64,000 nt of DNA from Rhynochetos jubatus (GCA_027574665.1 CM050648.1:64311363-64375362), one strand, 5' to 3'; counted from the stretch's first letter, positions 1 through 14,000 are shown. Program-made: numbers and translations. The notes: generated from the letters alone by a model not told the origin.

Positions 1-3000
1 CCAAATACTGTGCTATACCTGAGACCAGCACCATCCAAATTTAGAAGAAGAAAAGTAATTTTTGCTTTTAATGTACAACCTTAAAAAATGTAAACATTTA
101 TAACTCAGAAGAGAATTCAGTTAAATACATGAAACATTAAGTCCTAACAATGAGACTGAAAGCTGATTAAGAGTTTTCAAATCAGTCAGCAAAAATGCTC
201 ATGAGGTTATGGAGAGGCTCAAATTAGGCAGTGTGGATTAGGTGAAACATGGGCATGGAAGGAGGCTAGCATCCTCAGGGAATAGTCACCTCTATGAATG
301 CACCTGCATGAACAGTTGAGTGCACAGACAGGTTCCTTTCAGCTCTGCAGTCTTGTCTCTGTACTTGATGCGCTGTGCAGTCCATGTCCTTGCACCCCCG
401 ATCTACAGATAGGGGTTTTCATGATTTCTCATTAGAGCAAATGCTGGCCAGTATATGCAGAGACATTGGTAGAGAGAGAGAATGTTTCTAGAAAGTTATC
501 AAGAGCTTGGATCAAACAAACTTGGATTAATGAGGTCTTTCAGTACAAATTCTCCAAACAAGGCAATTAGACTGAAAAATTTCTTAACTAAAACTCATTA
601 GCCTGCCCAGTCTGCGTTGTCAAGCATCTGCGACATGCACCTGCTGCTGCAAAACTATGTATAGCTGGTGGGGGAAGGAGGACTTAGGGAGGAATGCTTT
701 GTCTTTTGTTTCAAAATCGCCTCATGAGTTTTTAACTAATTGCACCATATTATCTGTAATTTTAGGCTGTGTAGCCTAAATTTGTTTTAATTGGAGAAGA
801 AGAACAGTCTCATGGCAATAATCTGCGCTGTTGAACTAGCGTTTTTTATAAATTATTTTAAATATCCACATTCTTTTTATATACATATATGTCAGAGTAG
901 GGGATTTGAAGTTAACAATAAATCATATTATTATAGCATAGGGTTAATATATATTTATAAGTATATATAACATGTTATACTCAGGTCATTTGGGGTCTTT
1001 TTGTCTACCTTGTTATTAGAAACTGCTTGACCTCACAGTCTATGCGGTCAGCACTGGTGTTAAAAAAAAAAATCTCAGTGTTACAAAACTTTTCTTAGTA
1101 TCTAACCTGAGTATCCCTTCTCCACATTCAAGTCCATTGCTTCTTTCTTTTTCACTTTGGACATGGGGAAGATTTTTTTAACAAATATGGAATGTCCTTT
1201 AGTTTTTCAGCTCTAGAGTCTCAATTGTGTTTCACCCTTCTTCTGCGGAGCTTTCTTATGGCCTGTAATTATTACTTTGGCTGTCACTTTGAAATCTCTT
1301 CACTACCAGGTACTTGGAATGTGGTACTCACAGCTGGATATAATGCACCATCTCCTTGGTGTTCTCTGCTTTAGAGCAGAAGGAGTCCATTGGACGGTCT
1401 AAAGCTCTCCCACTTCTGCCACTTGGCAATACAACGAAGGAGGGGCATGGTGATGTTGATGCATGTTCAGCTTGCAAGATACGGGAATCTCCAACCCCTC
1501 TTCCACAAAACAGTTGTCCCCCATTCAGTCTTTGTGCAGATCATTGTTCCTGCCTGTCCATGCTATAACTTGAAGATAATTCCTTCAGTTCATAAAAATC
1601 CGCTTTGTCTCGTTCATCAGTGGAATTGCAGCACCGCCCAGTTCAGAGTTTTCCACCAACACTATATTCCTACATTTTTGATGTCTAAAAGCTTATTTAT
1701 GAGACCCTGTCAGAGAAGATCTGATTACATGTTAAAGGTCCGATTCAGAGTTTGGATATGCATATCTATTTCTCGTAATCCATCCTCAGCCTTGTCACAG
1801 GAGGAGATTTGATTGATTTGGTGTTATTAGGAAAGGTTTTTGTCAAGTACATTCTTTTTCGCATTACTCCTCAGTTTTTCTTCCATATCTTTATGAATAG
1901 TTCATTGGATCATATTTGCAGATATGGGATCATAATATACAGCATCTTCTGGATATTATTTATTCTCTTTTAAAGACAGCTATTTTTTTCATCTCTGCAA
2001 CCTTATGCTTCATAAGTTCTGAGATCACTTCAGCCAAATCCTTAGGCTTCCTAACATCAACTTTATCAGCTTAATTCCTTCATTTCTTACAGCTTTTCCC
2101 GCTCTCTAAGAAATTTTGGGGGTTTTAGTTCTGTTAACTCTTTTTATTACTTTTGGTGAACAACAAAGTGAAAGAAGTTCTGCCATTATCATGGTTATTT
2201 CTCATCACCTGTCACTTCTCAGCTCATTTTGCCATACATTTCCTTCCCACAGAATTAGCAGAGTAAAACTTTCCTTGGTTCTTTCCCTATCCTAACATGC
2301 AGAGAGAACAAATTGTGCCTCCTCGAGTTTGTTGAAGAACAAGCCATGAATCAGTAGTTCTGGGACATTTAAAAATCTCAGTGTGAAAATTTTGTTATCT
2401 ATTGATACGAATTTCATTGCTGTCACATCAAGAAACATTGCTATGTAACAATGCTAACCAACATCATTGCAAAGAAAAAGTGCTTTCTTCTGTGCCATTT
2501 TTGATACTAAGAATTTTTGAAATTCTATCATGTGAAAGCTAAACAAATAAATTCTCAAAATGAGAAAAACTACAATCATTACTAAAGCGAAGACTCCTAA
2601 AGATTGCTGTTCTACATGGTGGAACTGATGAAACCTACTATTCATGTAAAAGATTAGAGGAAAAAAAGACAGCTGATAATTCTACCCAGTGACAGACAAT
2701 TAAGAAGAAAAACTGAACAAATTAATAAGCAAAAAACCCCAAACTGATAAAGTTGCAGTAGAGTATGTGTGCTGAAAACTTATTCACACAAATGTATGTA
2801 GTAAAAACATCTGGGGTTACAAAAGTATGGTGTAGAGTGTGAAAGCAGCATGATGGTAAATAGCTGCCAAGACCCCTCTTGGCCCACTGACAAGTGTACG
2901 ATCACTGACCTCCTTATGTAGTGCCTGTCCAAGGGAACCTGTGAACTTTACAACATGTTCTCAAACCACCATTATAACCGACAAGGAATTGTTGTGGGGA

Positions 3001-4691
3001 AACTATTCTGCGTGGCAATGGCCACAATATGATGCCAAATGAGCAAATAGTAGCTTTTTATATAATAGTGCATAAGAGCAAAGTACTTCTAATGCTTTCT
3101 TTGCTCGCATGTTTTCTCGAGGACAAATTTCTCTCTGGCAAAATTTTCTTATTACCTCACAGTTACACTCTTTCCTTGGAAGTTCTGCATAGTTTTGTTA
3201 TTATTATTAGATTTAAGTGGAAAACAGAACCAAAACCTCACTTCCAAAGAGATGTGATTTTGGGGAAAAGTCACATTCATGCTTCTCAGGTCAGACCCTT
3301 CTGGAAATTCATAATCAATACCATACTTCCTTCATTTCTCATCATTCCTGCTTTATGGATATTAGTGCTTATTTTGTCTCCTTTCTTCATTGCTGTCTTC
3401 CATTAAGACTGCTCTAGTGCATCCTAAGATTGGTTCCATAGCTAGAGCTGAAGCAAGAATTTAAATCCTTTTCTGAATTTTTCATATTGCAGGACACCCA
3501 TTAATTTTATTTCATCTGCTACAGAACTTAGACCTATCAGAATATTATTCAGCAAACACCTCAAGGAATGATGAAAAATAAGATCAGTATTTTTATAACG
3601 TCTCTTACTAATTCTTTTATGTTGGCTTCTATGAATCTATAAATAAATTTACACACAGAACAATTGTTATAGGATTGGCTTGCCAGCGAACCCATGTATA
3701 TGCAGATTTCAAATATAGCTCTCAGATATACAAAGGTTTTGAGCTGCAGTGTAATTTATGCCTACATTTCTCAGAACAATGAAGACTTATTTCAACCCAT
3801 TTATTTTTGTGCTATATAATACATATGCATTTACAATGTGTCCTTTCAAAATAATATAAATATGCTGAAATTATGTTATAGACCTTAATTTATGTTTATG
3901 TTTATTTATTAACATCTTTACAAAATCCATCCCACCACAGCATGGTTCCTATGCTTATACTGTGCAACTGTTTCTAGAGTATTTTCGGTGCTACCTGTGC
4001 AGATTCAGGATAGAATACAGTGCATATAATATCTATGTGCATTGTTTTTCATAACCATGAATAAATTAAAATTATCTTAGCTATGACTTTAAAGAAAAAG
4101 GGCTCTATCTTCAGACCAGAACAGTTTTTATTCTGATGGGATTATGTTCTCCTTTTATTAAATCTTGTGATAATTAAATCATAATGTTCATCAACACTTT
4201 AAAATTCTTTTTTAGGACATGAGATGGTTTTCATGAGCAGCTTTTTATCTCTGTTGTGACTTCTCTGAGCCAAGAAAAGGTTTTAATTGTTGCATTCTCC
4301 AAAGCTATAGAAATGCCATCCCTTTTACGTTTAAACACAACTGCACTGTTGAAATAAACGGCCCGGCTACTGACAGCTGTTTTTCAAATATCACTCAGGG
4401 ACTTAGTGCAACATTTGCCAAGTGCTGTGTTACATAGAGGGTGTTTTGTGAAAACAGCGTGGGACTGCAGTGTTTCTTGGTCTCATATAAAATACAGCTG
4501 CACTTGGTAGAATACAGTCCAAACTATATGCAGTGGTTTAGACAATACAGTAATACTTGGGTTCTCTTCCTAATTGTTATTTCAGACTGGGCACTTAAAA
4601 TCCATGCCACAAGATGACATGAGTCTGATCCTGTGATCAGTCAGATATGATTCAGGCCTTCACAACACTGTGTGCAGTCACAGCTCCATTT
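1..4691. other. Unannotated AT-rich DNA
   Basis: I see no gene, RNA or recognisable transposon here. Short open frames of 60-140 codons (for example around 1.2-1.8 kb and 3.0-3.4 kb) overlap each other in different frames and resemble no family I know. The section around 850-990 is very AT-rich with TATATA runs. Confidence 0.6.
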
Positions 4692-4758
4692 AAAAAGAAA
4701 AAAAAAAAAGAAAAAAAAAAAAAAGGAGGGGAAAAAAAAAAGGAGAAAAAAAAAGGAA
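4692..4758 (+). repeat. Pure purine (A-rich/GA) tract
   Basis: Sixty-seven consecutive bases are A or G on the plus strand: long A runs broken by single G, GGAGGGG and GGAG. This is low-complexity homopurine DNA, which can adopt unusual conformations and is often length-variable. It has no LINE or SINE body attached that I can recognise, so it is not obviously a retroposon tail. Confidence 0.9.
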
Positions 4759-7110
4759 TTAGCAGGAAAACTTGGTTTTAAGCAAGAATTGGATTTTTAA
4801 ACCCAGATATCATGGGAGTCATTTTACGTTCTCAAGCAATGAAAAGCATATGGGCAGCAACTCGCAGATTTGGTTTGTTTACCCGTTTCTTTTGTTGAGG
4901 CCAACTGCATAATTTGAATCATTCTGTATTATTGAAAAAATTATTTTGTAGCACAGGAGGATCAGACATTCCTTAGTGAATGCATGCCAGTGTTCTGTCA
5001 GCCTGGTTTTGTCATTATTCAAAAATTATTTACTACTATTGTACATCTTAATTAGACTTTATAATCCCAGTGATAACTACCTTTTCTGTAACACTATCTG
5101 AATATCTCTTTTTTTAATGCAGTGATAGGTTAGGCAATTAAAAAATATATATATTCTCCTTGTGATAACTTTCCTTATTAATTATTAAAATTTAAACAAT
5201 TTTTTATTTGAAAATCAAATGTCTAAATTTTTCAGCCTGTAGAAAATCTCAGCAAAATAATCTGAGAACAATGTTTTGAACTTAACTATAGAAGATGTGA
5301 AAGGAGCAACAGCATAGTGCTGCTGTTTACTACAGTGTTATACATGTGCTCTGCTTGTAAAGTTTTTTAACATCTAAGAGTTTTAAATTTGTGTGTTCAG
5401 GTTTTAATGTCAAAGTCAAAATTGTATTCATATTCAAGTATAAACTAGTCTTTGCTTTTAAAATATAAACTCCTAGGGGAAGTTCAACAGTCTTATTGCT
5501 TGCCTTTATGTTAAAATAGTCCACTGTTAGACAATCATCTAGATCAAAAAATAAATAGTGAACGGAAAAAAGGCTGGTTTTCCAAATGTAAGGAAAACCA
5601 GAATAAACAATGATAAGAAGCTGCAAACAACATGTCAAATTACAGAAATGTAAAAGGAAAAAGAATTTAGAAATACATGGAAAAAGAAGAGGAATATCAA
5701 AGACGAGCTAAATAATACATGTTCAAAAATAATCTTACAGTCATTTCCAAGATCTGTAGGGAGAGAATGAAACTCAATTTGTAAGTACTTTCCCTGGCTA
5801 GAAGAAGTTGTTCAGACATAAAAATCTCTCAGCTAATTTTTAATTCCTACAAAATTTTCCTACAGCTGAGAAGAACTTCCATTTTGTTCTTATTGAATAT
5901 TTCAAATGTTTTCTCATCTTTATTTAAAAAAGTATTTAAAGCAATATAAACCTCAATATCTGTGATAGCCATTTAAGTGTTTGTTTAAATTCTGTGTGAC
6001 ACCAGTGCTTTGGCTTTCCAAAGGAGTGCAATAGGACGATGGTTCATGGTGTCACAGCCGAAGAGAACCATGACATGCAGTGCAGAAATTATTCATCAGA
6101 CAGGTCAGTGTAAGGAATTGATTGTATTATTCATAAATGAGATACTGTAAGCACATGGAAAGCATAGATAATAAAGTGGAGGAGTCTGAGACATCACTTA
6201 CTTTACCCCACCTTACCTAACACACCCCTTATTCCTCATAGCACTCTAATCTCCAAGTGCAGCACTTAAACTCTTTTATCACTGAAACATACTACATCAG
6301 TTTGTGATAGAGTATGTTCTTCAGATTCCTTTTTGTAGAAACACTCTCTGCTCAATCATTCCCCAATTTATACCTGTGCTGCTGGTAATTTCTACTTATT
6401 TGTCGAAATTATGGTTGTTCCTGTTGATTTGACATTATATTCAGGTGGTTCCAACTCTAACATCCTAAAAAATACTACACTGCCAGATAAGCACTAAACC
6501 TGCAGTAAGTTTCCTTAAATTTCTGCCATACCCAAACTTCCTTTTCTGTGTCTTTGGAATAGAATAACAGAATCTTTAGATGTCTCTCAGCTTTGCAAAA
6601 ACATATTTAATACAGAGGACTCCTCGGCTTTCATCTTCTGTAGGAGCTTCAGGCAGTGAAGGATAAGAAATATCAATTTAGGTAGCAGTATGTTTTATTT
6701 TTCCAATTGTACAACAGAAAAGTTTCCACTAAGCCTTCTGGCTTAGAGAATAAATTGTTAAGAACCATGACCCCGTTTTGTCAGACTGAAATACAGTTTT
6801 ATATATGGTTAATTTCTAAAAAATTGATGCAGAGAAAAGACAGTAGAGCTGTCTCTCTGTTATCTTCCATTAATTCGATGTAATCTGAATACACTTAATT
6901 TTTGTATCAATGTTTTATAGCAATACATTCTAAAACCTCTGTTTTTGATTTACTAGTATTAGAGCTTTGGAAACTCAATTATTCTCTCAAACACATGAAT
7001 ATACACATACATGTGCAGTGTCACTCAGCCTTAAGGAAAATATGGAACACACCTTATTCACTTTACAAGGTTTCAGACCTTGCCTAAGAACCCAAAGGAA
7101 ACTTTCTCCC
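4759..7110. other. Unannotated AT-rich DNA
   Basis: No gene or known repeat is recognised. A minus-strand open frame of about 100 codons at 5330-5638 and others near 6.9-7.1 kb have no family resemblance and lie in AT-rich sequence. Confidence 0.6.
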
Positions 7111-7143
7111 TTTTTTTTTTTTTTAAATAAAATAAAATAAAAC
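7111..7143 (+). repeat. Poly-T run followed by AAAAT repeats
   Basis: Fourteen T residues are followed directly by three to four AAAAT-like units. The T run and the A-rich run could pair as a hairpin. This is a simple repeat of no inferred function. Confidence 0.85.
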
Positions 7144-8015
7144 TGTATAACTTACCTTTTAACATTTTATGTGAATGAACTCTCAACTACATTCCTTAAC
7201 AAATTCAACAATAAGACTTTTATTAATTATGAACTTGGCAGTTTTTGCAGTATAGGTTTTCATAATCTGGTATATTTTGTGGTATTGTATGTTTTCACAT
7301 CTTTAAAATGTGCTAAAATTCTGAGTGTTTCATCAAATTTGAACACTCTATGCTTTTATAATAGGTATGTTTTATGACAGACAGTAAAAAGGACTCCAGA
7401 GTTTCAGAGTTTAGTTATGCAAATTTCTCTTAACATTGGGAATAGAAAAGGGTATTTAAATTAACATACCCATCAGGTTCTTCCTCTTCCAAACCTCCAC
7501 TTTTAGGAGTAAGCCATGCATTAGGCAGATAACAGGAAATGTCTTTATTAAAAAAAATTTTGTCATCACATTTAGAATCATGACAGACATAAATACTGCT
7601 AAAGGATAATGAAATGCAAAAGATTTTGTGCTGCAGTGTTTTGTATGATGCACAGAAAGATTCATTGGTTTTGAAGGGAAGATGATCTGAGCCCAAACAA
7701 ACCGTTCCAAATGCCAGTGGACCTCAAAGAGAGGGAATAGCAGGCTCTCAGATTAGGAACATAATGAAAATGCTATTGTCACACCTGCTTCATTTCTGGC
7801 TATTGCACTGCATGTTTTTCTACCACTCACTGAAGACTGAATATACCACAAAAGGAAGGATGGTACTCCAAAATGTTTGCAGCAGCAAGGTCCAATAGGC
7901 TTAGGACTTTATAAGAAGATTCATTTTGTACAGAGTACCCAGACCTTTTGGGTGAGTAACCTTCCATTGTTGATGGATTGAAGTTGATAAGCTTTGCAAA
8001 AGAATATCAGCTCCC
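7144..8015. other. Unannotated DNA upstream of the first LTR
   Basis: Nothing recognisable. Two minus-strand open frames at 7430-7710 overlap in different frames, which argues that neither is a real gene. The last five bases, CTCCC at 8011-8015, are the left target-site duplicate of the adjacent LTR. Confidence 0.6.
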
Positions 8016-8612
8016 TGTGCCGGTTTTGGCTGGGATAGAGTTAATTTTCTTCATAGTAGCTGGCATGGGGCTGTGTTTTGGATTTGTACTGGAAACTGTG
8101 GTGATAACACAGGGATGTTTTCCTTACTGCTGAGCAGTGCTTACACAGAGTCAAGGACTTTTCTGCTTCTCACACCACCCCACAGCCAGTAGGCTGAGGG
8201 TGCACAAGAAGCTGGGAGGGAACACAGGCAGGACAACAGACCCCAACCAATCAATGGGTTATTCCATACCCTATGACATCATGCTCAGTGTATAAAGCTG
8301 GGGGAAGAAGAAGAAAGGGGGGGGCATGTTAGGAGTAATGCCATTTGTCTTCCCAAGTCACCATTATGTGTGATGAAGCCCTGCATTCCTGGGGATGGCT
8401 GAACACCTGCACGCTCATGGGAAGTGGTGCATCAATTCCTTGTTTTGCTTTGTCTGTGCATGCAGCTTTTGCTTTACCTGTTAAACTGTCTTTATCTCAA
8501 CCCAAAAGTTTTCTCACTTTTACTCCTCCGATTCTCTACCCCATCCTTCCCAGGGAGGAGTGACAGGTTGACTGTGTGGTGCTTAGTTGCCAGCTGGGGT
8601 TAAACAACAATG
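8016..8612 (+). mobile_element. Solo LTR of an avian endogenous retrovirus (ERVL-like), copy 1
   Basis: A 597-bp long terminal repeat. It starts with TGTG and ends at the position where the family ends in CA (here mutated to TG). It is bracketed by identical 5-bp duplicates CTCCC at 8011-8015 and 8613-8617. A TATA box (TATAAAG) sits at 8291-8297, and the U3-like part before it and the GGGGTTAAAC end match the copies at 43830 and 58534. There is no second LTR, primer-binding site or internal region next to it, so this is a solo LTR left by recombination between the two LTRs of a provirus. The 5-bp duplication fits ERVL-type elements; that class assignment is inference. The 72-codon frame at 8345-8563 lies inside the LTR and is not a gene. 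Confidence 0.92.
8291..8297 (+). promoter_or_regulatory. TATA box of LTR copy 1
   Basis: TATAAAG lies about 275 bases into the LTR, where an LTR promoter would be expected, and precedes a G- and A-rich segment. The matching position in copy 2 reads TATGTAAAG and in copy 3 is also altered, so only this copy keeps an intact box. Whether it drives transcription is unknown. Confidence 0.6.
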
Positions 8613-10111
8613 CTCCCCGAAGAAAGATGTGCAAAACCTATTTTCACAAAGAACATCTTTGTCTCTACTTCCAGCAAACCTTCCCACATGGAATTAACTC
8701 TGGAAAGCCAAAAATAAGCATATTTCTGTGACAGCTTCTGATAGTTATATGCAATCCTATGACTAAGTTTTCACCCAAGACTGAAAAATAACTCCTGCAA
8801 TATGGTTTTAAGAGCCTCACAAAAGTAAGACAGGCATGGATGTGTTTTCAGAACAATGTTCCAAGTCATTAACCCTAAGCATCTCCTACCCCACCTGTGT
8901 TTGCAGATAGTAATTTCCTGACCAGGGGATGGTCTTTCTTTCATGATTATACAATGCTGAGCATACTGCCAGGCAAATACTTCCTTCTAGGTGCATAAAA
9001 ATTTCCTTTGATGTTAAAACTAAGCTGATTTTGCTAACTTTAGATAATTCATGAAACAAATGGACAACTCACATTATATTTTGAGGGAAAAAGATGAAAC
9101 ATTTCGGTTCCTTTAAGGGAAGAAACTAAAATGTTTTTTCAGAAAAGAAAAACGTGCTACTTATGAATGACAATCAAATTACTAGACACACTGAAGCAAA
9201 TATTTGAAGTAAGCTTTTTTATTTATGTGAGTCTCTTATGATCATATCCTTTTTCACTGTCTGTGGTACTGGCATATAGTTTGTTATTCTGATAAAATCT
9301 GTTGTGAAGAGATTTCATTGCTAAAAATTACGGAAATACCAGGGAAAATGTTTTTCATTTTATGTCAGTAAGATTGGGCTCTTGCTCTTTTTGGAACCAT
9401 ATCAGAGAAGGCTGAAAATGCTGCATTGCTATACAACACTCATGTCAGTGGAAACACAGAGGGAAAGGTTGAATCCCATCATTCATTTTCACCTACATGA
9501 ATTCCTATAAGCTTTGTCTATGGCTCTGTGCAAGTCATGAGACAATATGTTCTTTGAAGTGATACATGTCCTTGGTACCCTGCAAGGAAGACTGTAAAGG
9601 CTACTCAAGAATATCTTTCCACACTGGTACAAGGCAACAAACATGGAATATTACATTTTAACCAAGAACTTCTTCATATCTATATAGCATTTCATAAAAG
9701 GGATGGGTCTGAGAGAGGGATGAGACACTTCTATTTTTTCTTGCTAAACACATTATAAGATAAATTTATATTTACTTAGTGCAATGGTAAGTTACTGAAT
9801 GTACATTAAATTATTTTTAGGGTCTTAGTTCTTAATAGTTAGTTTGTAGTGGATAAATGAGGGGAACAAAGTTAAGCATGAAAGACTGCAAACCTAAAAT
9901 GACAAAAATTGGCAGAGAAGATGATGTAACTGACCTTTGATAGACTTGTGAATGTCAACAGGAAAACAATAATGCATCTTCTACTAATACGCAACTGTTG
10001 GAATGAGACCAAGAAGACTATGAGGGAATATCAGCATTCAAGGTTAATAATATGGAGCCACTACTAGTCGTCTGTCTTAGACTACTGATTGAAGAAAGTA
10101 GAAAGAAAAAG
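8613..10111. other. Unannotated DNA
   Basis: After the right target duplicate (CTCCC, 8613-8617) I see no gene, repeat family or RNA in this section. Confidence 0.6.
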
Positions 10112-10167
10112 CTTTGATGATCTTAATGGTCTTTTCCAACCTGAAAGATGCTATGATTCTGTGAATT
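10112..10167 (+). mobile_element. CR1 LINE 3' tail fragment
   Basis: This short piece has the CR1 3' end order: GATGATCTTAATGGTC, then TTTTCCAACC, then CTATGATTCTGTG. It is a heavily 5'-truncated CR1 in plus orientation, about 56 bases long, and diverged. No coding part remains. Confidence 0.85.
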
Positions 10168-11017
10168 AAGCCTTGATTTAGTGGAGTTGTACTTGAAATC
10201 AGAGCCTGACCCAAATCCTGTTTTGGACTTGTCAGGAGTCTTCATGACTTCCAGAGGAGAGCACAAAGCAAGCCCAGTCCACAGGGACCTCTAGGCATTT
10301 CTTGTGCCCTGGCAGGTTGCTGTGAGCCCTCTGCAATACAATCTCTCTCTTTCCAAAGAGAGGTCAAATTGAGGCCTGTTTTCTGTTGCTTGAGGCCGTT
10401 TTCCCTTGGTATTTGGTATTATTAAAAACATTCCAATTGCATGGGCTCCTCTGGTGGTTTTAATTTCCTTTTGTTTTCTTCTGATCCTAAAACCAGTACT
10501 TTAACATGGTCATTTTACTCTAACTTATCTGAAACTCATTCTTGGATAAAATAGAGCATATGTCAGTCTTAGGGTTAGAATAGAAAATACACTTTAAGAT
10601 GAAAATTTCAGTGTTAATCACAGTACTGATTTCACTGCCTAGATCCTCATCCGTGCGGCTTACAAGAACAGTTATCTCCCTTTCCTGTTAACTAGTGGTT
10701 GGTTTGATTTGGGCAGACTTCTCTCACAGGACCACTGTCAATGCAGTGCCTGCCCAGCCAAAAGTACGTTGCAGAAAGTGGAACCAGGTACCTGGGAACA
10801 GACCTTGATCATTACTGTATGCAAGCAAAGAAACCTGACACTTAAGGGCTGTAGTACTTACTTTTCATTTAACTTGTTGTGTTTGTCTCAGAACAGACCA
10901 ATGAGGACTTTCAGCTACGAGGCAAATCTGTACTTTCTTTTGAGCAGCCTGTTCTGTGCCAGTGTCAGAGAAATAGCTACTCTACTGAAGTTTCAGGATT
11001 GCTATCAGGTCGTTGTC
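10168..11017. other. Unannotated DNA
   Basis: No gene or repeat recognised. An open frame of 125 codons at 10709-11086 runs into the poly-T tract and is spurious. Confidence 0.6.
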
Positions 11018-11043
11018 TTTTTTTTTTTTTTTTTTTTTTTTTT
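11018..11043 (+). repeat. Poly-T run (26 bases)
   Basis: Twenty-six consecutive T residues. There is no recognisable reverse-orientation retroposon to the right whose A-tail this could be. The overlapping open frames with a poly-phenylalanine stretch are translation of this tract and not genes. Confidence 0.9.
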
Positions 11044-14000
11044 ATCATTACACTACCCTACAATCACTGTTTTGTCACAAAGGTGAACTTTCCTGTCTCC
11101 ATTTTTTGTATAATAGGTGAAGGAAATAATAACTGAAAATGAACTGGTACACGTCAGCAGCCCAGCAGGTATATACCAGTGCAAGCAGGGCAGTGCAGAG
11201 ACAACTGTGGGACTACACATCCAAACCCCTTGTTTCCTGTGTATGAGCAGAATCAAGAGCGTCCAGAGCCCTGCAGGTTGCCATCTGTGTTAGAAAAGTT
11301 ATGAGAAGCACATTTTTTGTGTTCCAAAATGTACTTTATGGTATGAAAACTTCCTCCCATGCATTTTCTCACTCTGTCACAATATTGAATGAGATGTGCA
11401 TGTAATGAATCAGCTGGAAGGACAAAAACCTTTTAATGCTTTGCCAGGTATATCCTGAGCTCCTTTTTCTCTGGATGTGGTAAGTGACCCTGCTGTGAAA
11501 CACTGGGAAAGGAATAAAAGAAAAACAAATTTAAAAAAAAAGATCCAGTTTTTGGACTACTAGAAAGGTATTTGTACTATGGCAACAATGGGCATAGCTC
11601 TAGTCCACCTCTGGCAATTTAAACAAAAAATGACCTTGAGAGAGCAACACAGATTTTACCACTCTTGACATTAAATATGTAATCTAATTTTCCGTTATTG
11701 AGTGCTTTTGTTGATGTCCTGATTTCTCTCCATCTTCCAGTATTCAATGCTTTAAAGTGGTGTTTCCCATGTAGCTGATATAGCTGGCTTACCTAACTCG
11801 TTGCCTTGTACAACATTCCAGTAATGTTACATTTCATGGCTGCATTTGAAATAAAAATAATATTCTTAACTACTTTTGCTTCTATTTATTTGGTGAAAGT
11901 CAAAAAAAATATACTGTGTATTTTCTTATATTTCTTTGCTTCAGATCGATAGGGTGTATATAAAGGCATTAAGAATTAAAGGGAAATTTTGGAAAATTCA
12001 TGCTTGCATAATTTGAGAATTCCAAACTGTTTAGGTTGGTGGGTTTTTTTTGTGTTGTTTGTTTTTTTTTTTTAGTTTATAACCTTCTAACTACCTAAAA
12101 GAAGTCCATTATTAAATTGATTAAATCTGTTTCAGATCAAATTTGCTTTTCTGCCTTATAATAATTAACTAATTAAGTTTTCCATTTCTTGTGTGAGAGC
12201 CTGAGGCTTCTTCAATTGAAATTTGCTTTTCAGTTCTTACTCCTCTTTCTTGCCTTCCATTAATCAAGATAATAACCATTAATGATAGCAGGGGAAAAAA
12301 TAGACCTATTTCTTAGATAGAATTTTTTCTTACTGTTATTAAATAAAAAATCTCAAAACACTGTTTCTGTTACAGTGTAAAGATTTTTAAACTTATCATT
12401 TACATAATCAAGCTTATCAAGTTTCTGCTAAATCTTCCAAGAAAAAATATTCTAAAAAGTAAGCACATTAAAAGGCAGGTGACATCTTTTAAGAAATACA
12501 AGACACACCGGCAAGTAAATCTCAGTCAAATGTATATAGTACATTTGAAAAAAAATCCTAACAAGTTTACATTTGCTGCTATTGTTGTCCAGGTTAGTTG
12601 CACTTGATTGTGCTTTGAGGCCTTCTGATCTTCTAGATATATTACTGTGTACACCAAGGAAATGAGAGGTCTTCCCTAAGAAGAAACTCCATGCTAACAC
12701 GAAGATGCTATAAATAGGAAAATAAATATTAAATATTAAAAAATCACAATAACAGTCACATGAAATTGCCATTCATTTCAGGGAGGTGGGTTTCACTGCC
12801 TTCAGAAAAAGTATTTTTCTATTCACAAGTGGCCATGGTGTCTTTTATTGTGGCCATGTAGTTCTAAGAGAAATGTTTACATGCTTTCATCAGAGTACCA
12901 TAAATATTCTGAAATCAAGACAGAGCTGTGAGAAGAAATAATATCTTGCAATAGACCAACAAATAGAGCTGGAAAAATCCAAGATTTTCAAAGCATGCAA
13001 AACATTGATCAAGCTTCAATCTCAGAAACACTGAAATGTAAAAGACTTGCTTGGAAAGGGTATCTTCATGTCAAGGCAAATCCTATTTGTTCAGAAACAG
13101 GCAGAAGATTCATGTTAACTATACAATTTTTACTTACTTGACGTAATACAGGGGTTTTTTTCCCCCCTTATTCTATACTGGTTATGTGCTGGAGTGATCT
13201 GTGGTGCACATACAGCCTGAACGCTTAGGTTTCCATCCCATGGAAACAGAATATCAGGAGGTCTGCTGGGTGACTGAATCTTTCAGCAAAATATTGATTA
13301 GATGGGAGCATACATCCCAGATTATTTTTTTTCCCCTTAAATACACTGATGAGATTACAACAGGGAGTTCTGCCGAGCCTGTAAAGTCAGAAACACTCTC
13401 ACATTTCTCAGTGTAACCGTGCAGCATGTGAGAAATCTTGCATGAAGCAACCACCCTTTGATCCCTTCAAGTATTATTTCCCTGCAATATTTCACGAGAG
13501 AAAGGTGATGCAGTACGATTGCTTCTGCTCCTGGTGTCACCTGCCTGGGCTTCACTTTCTGTCATTGGTCATATCATCAAAAGAGAGAATGATTGTTCTC
13601 TTATTTCACTGAAGCAGGCATAACTCCTGTTGACTTAAATAACCGTTGCATTCTTTGATGGATCCTAAAATCCAGTACTTTTAAAAAATTAGAACCTCAG
13701 AGTCAATATAAACACATTATATGCCATTAAATAAGAAAGAATTACAAAAAAGCAGCTATTTTAATGTCTTCATTTGTTTGTTGAACAATTTTCCATCATT
13801 ATGTAACAAGGTGCCTACAGTTTTAAGTCACAGTACCATGGTTTAAACAATGTCCATCTAACAGCTTAAATGAACTGCTAAATTTGCAGATAATGTGAAA
13901 TTGGAAAGAAATAAGATAAGCTACTCAGACATTTATGAGTTTTCAACTGGCTGTATCCGTTAGCAAAAACAGATAGGGAATTTATTTTTGACAGCTCAAT

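Noticed and set aside
1192..1812. Three overlapping plus frames of 60-140 codons
   Set aside because: They overlap in different frames and show no protein-family features.
6000..6100. Possible hairpin between GGTTCATGG and AACCATGA
   Set aside because: The arms match over only about seven bases and there is no RNA-gene signature.
8345..8563. 72-codon frame inside LTR copy 1
   Set aside because: LTRs do not code here, and the frame is not kept in copy 2.
10709..11136. Two plus frames with a poly-Phe stretch
   Set aside because: They are translations through the 26-base poly-T run; no other coding sign.
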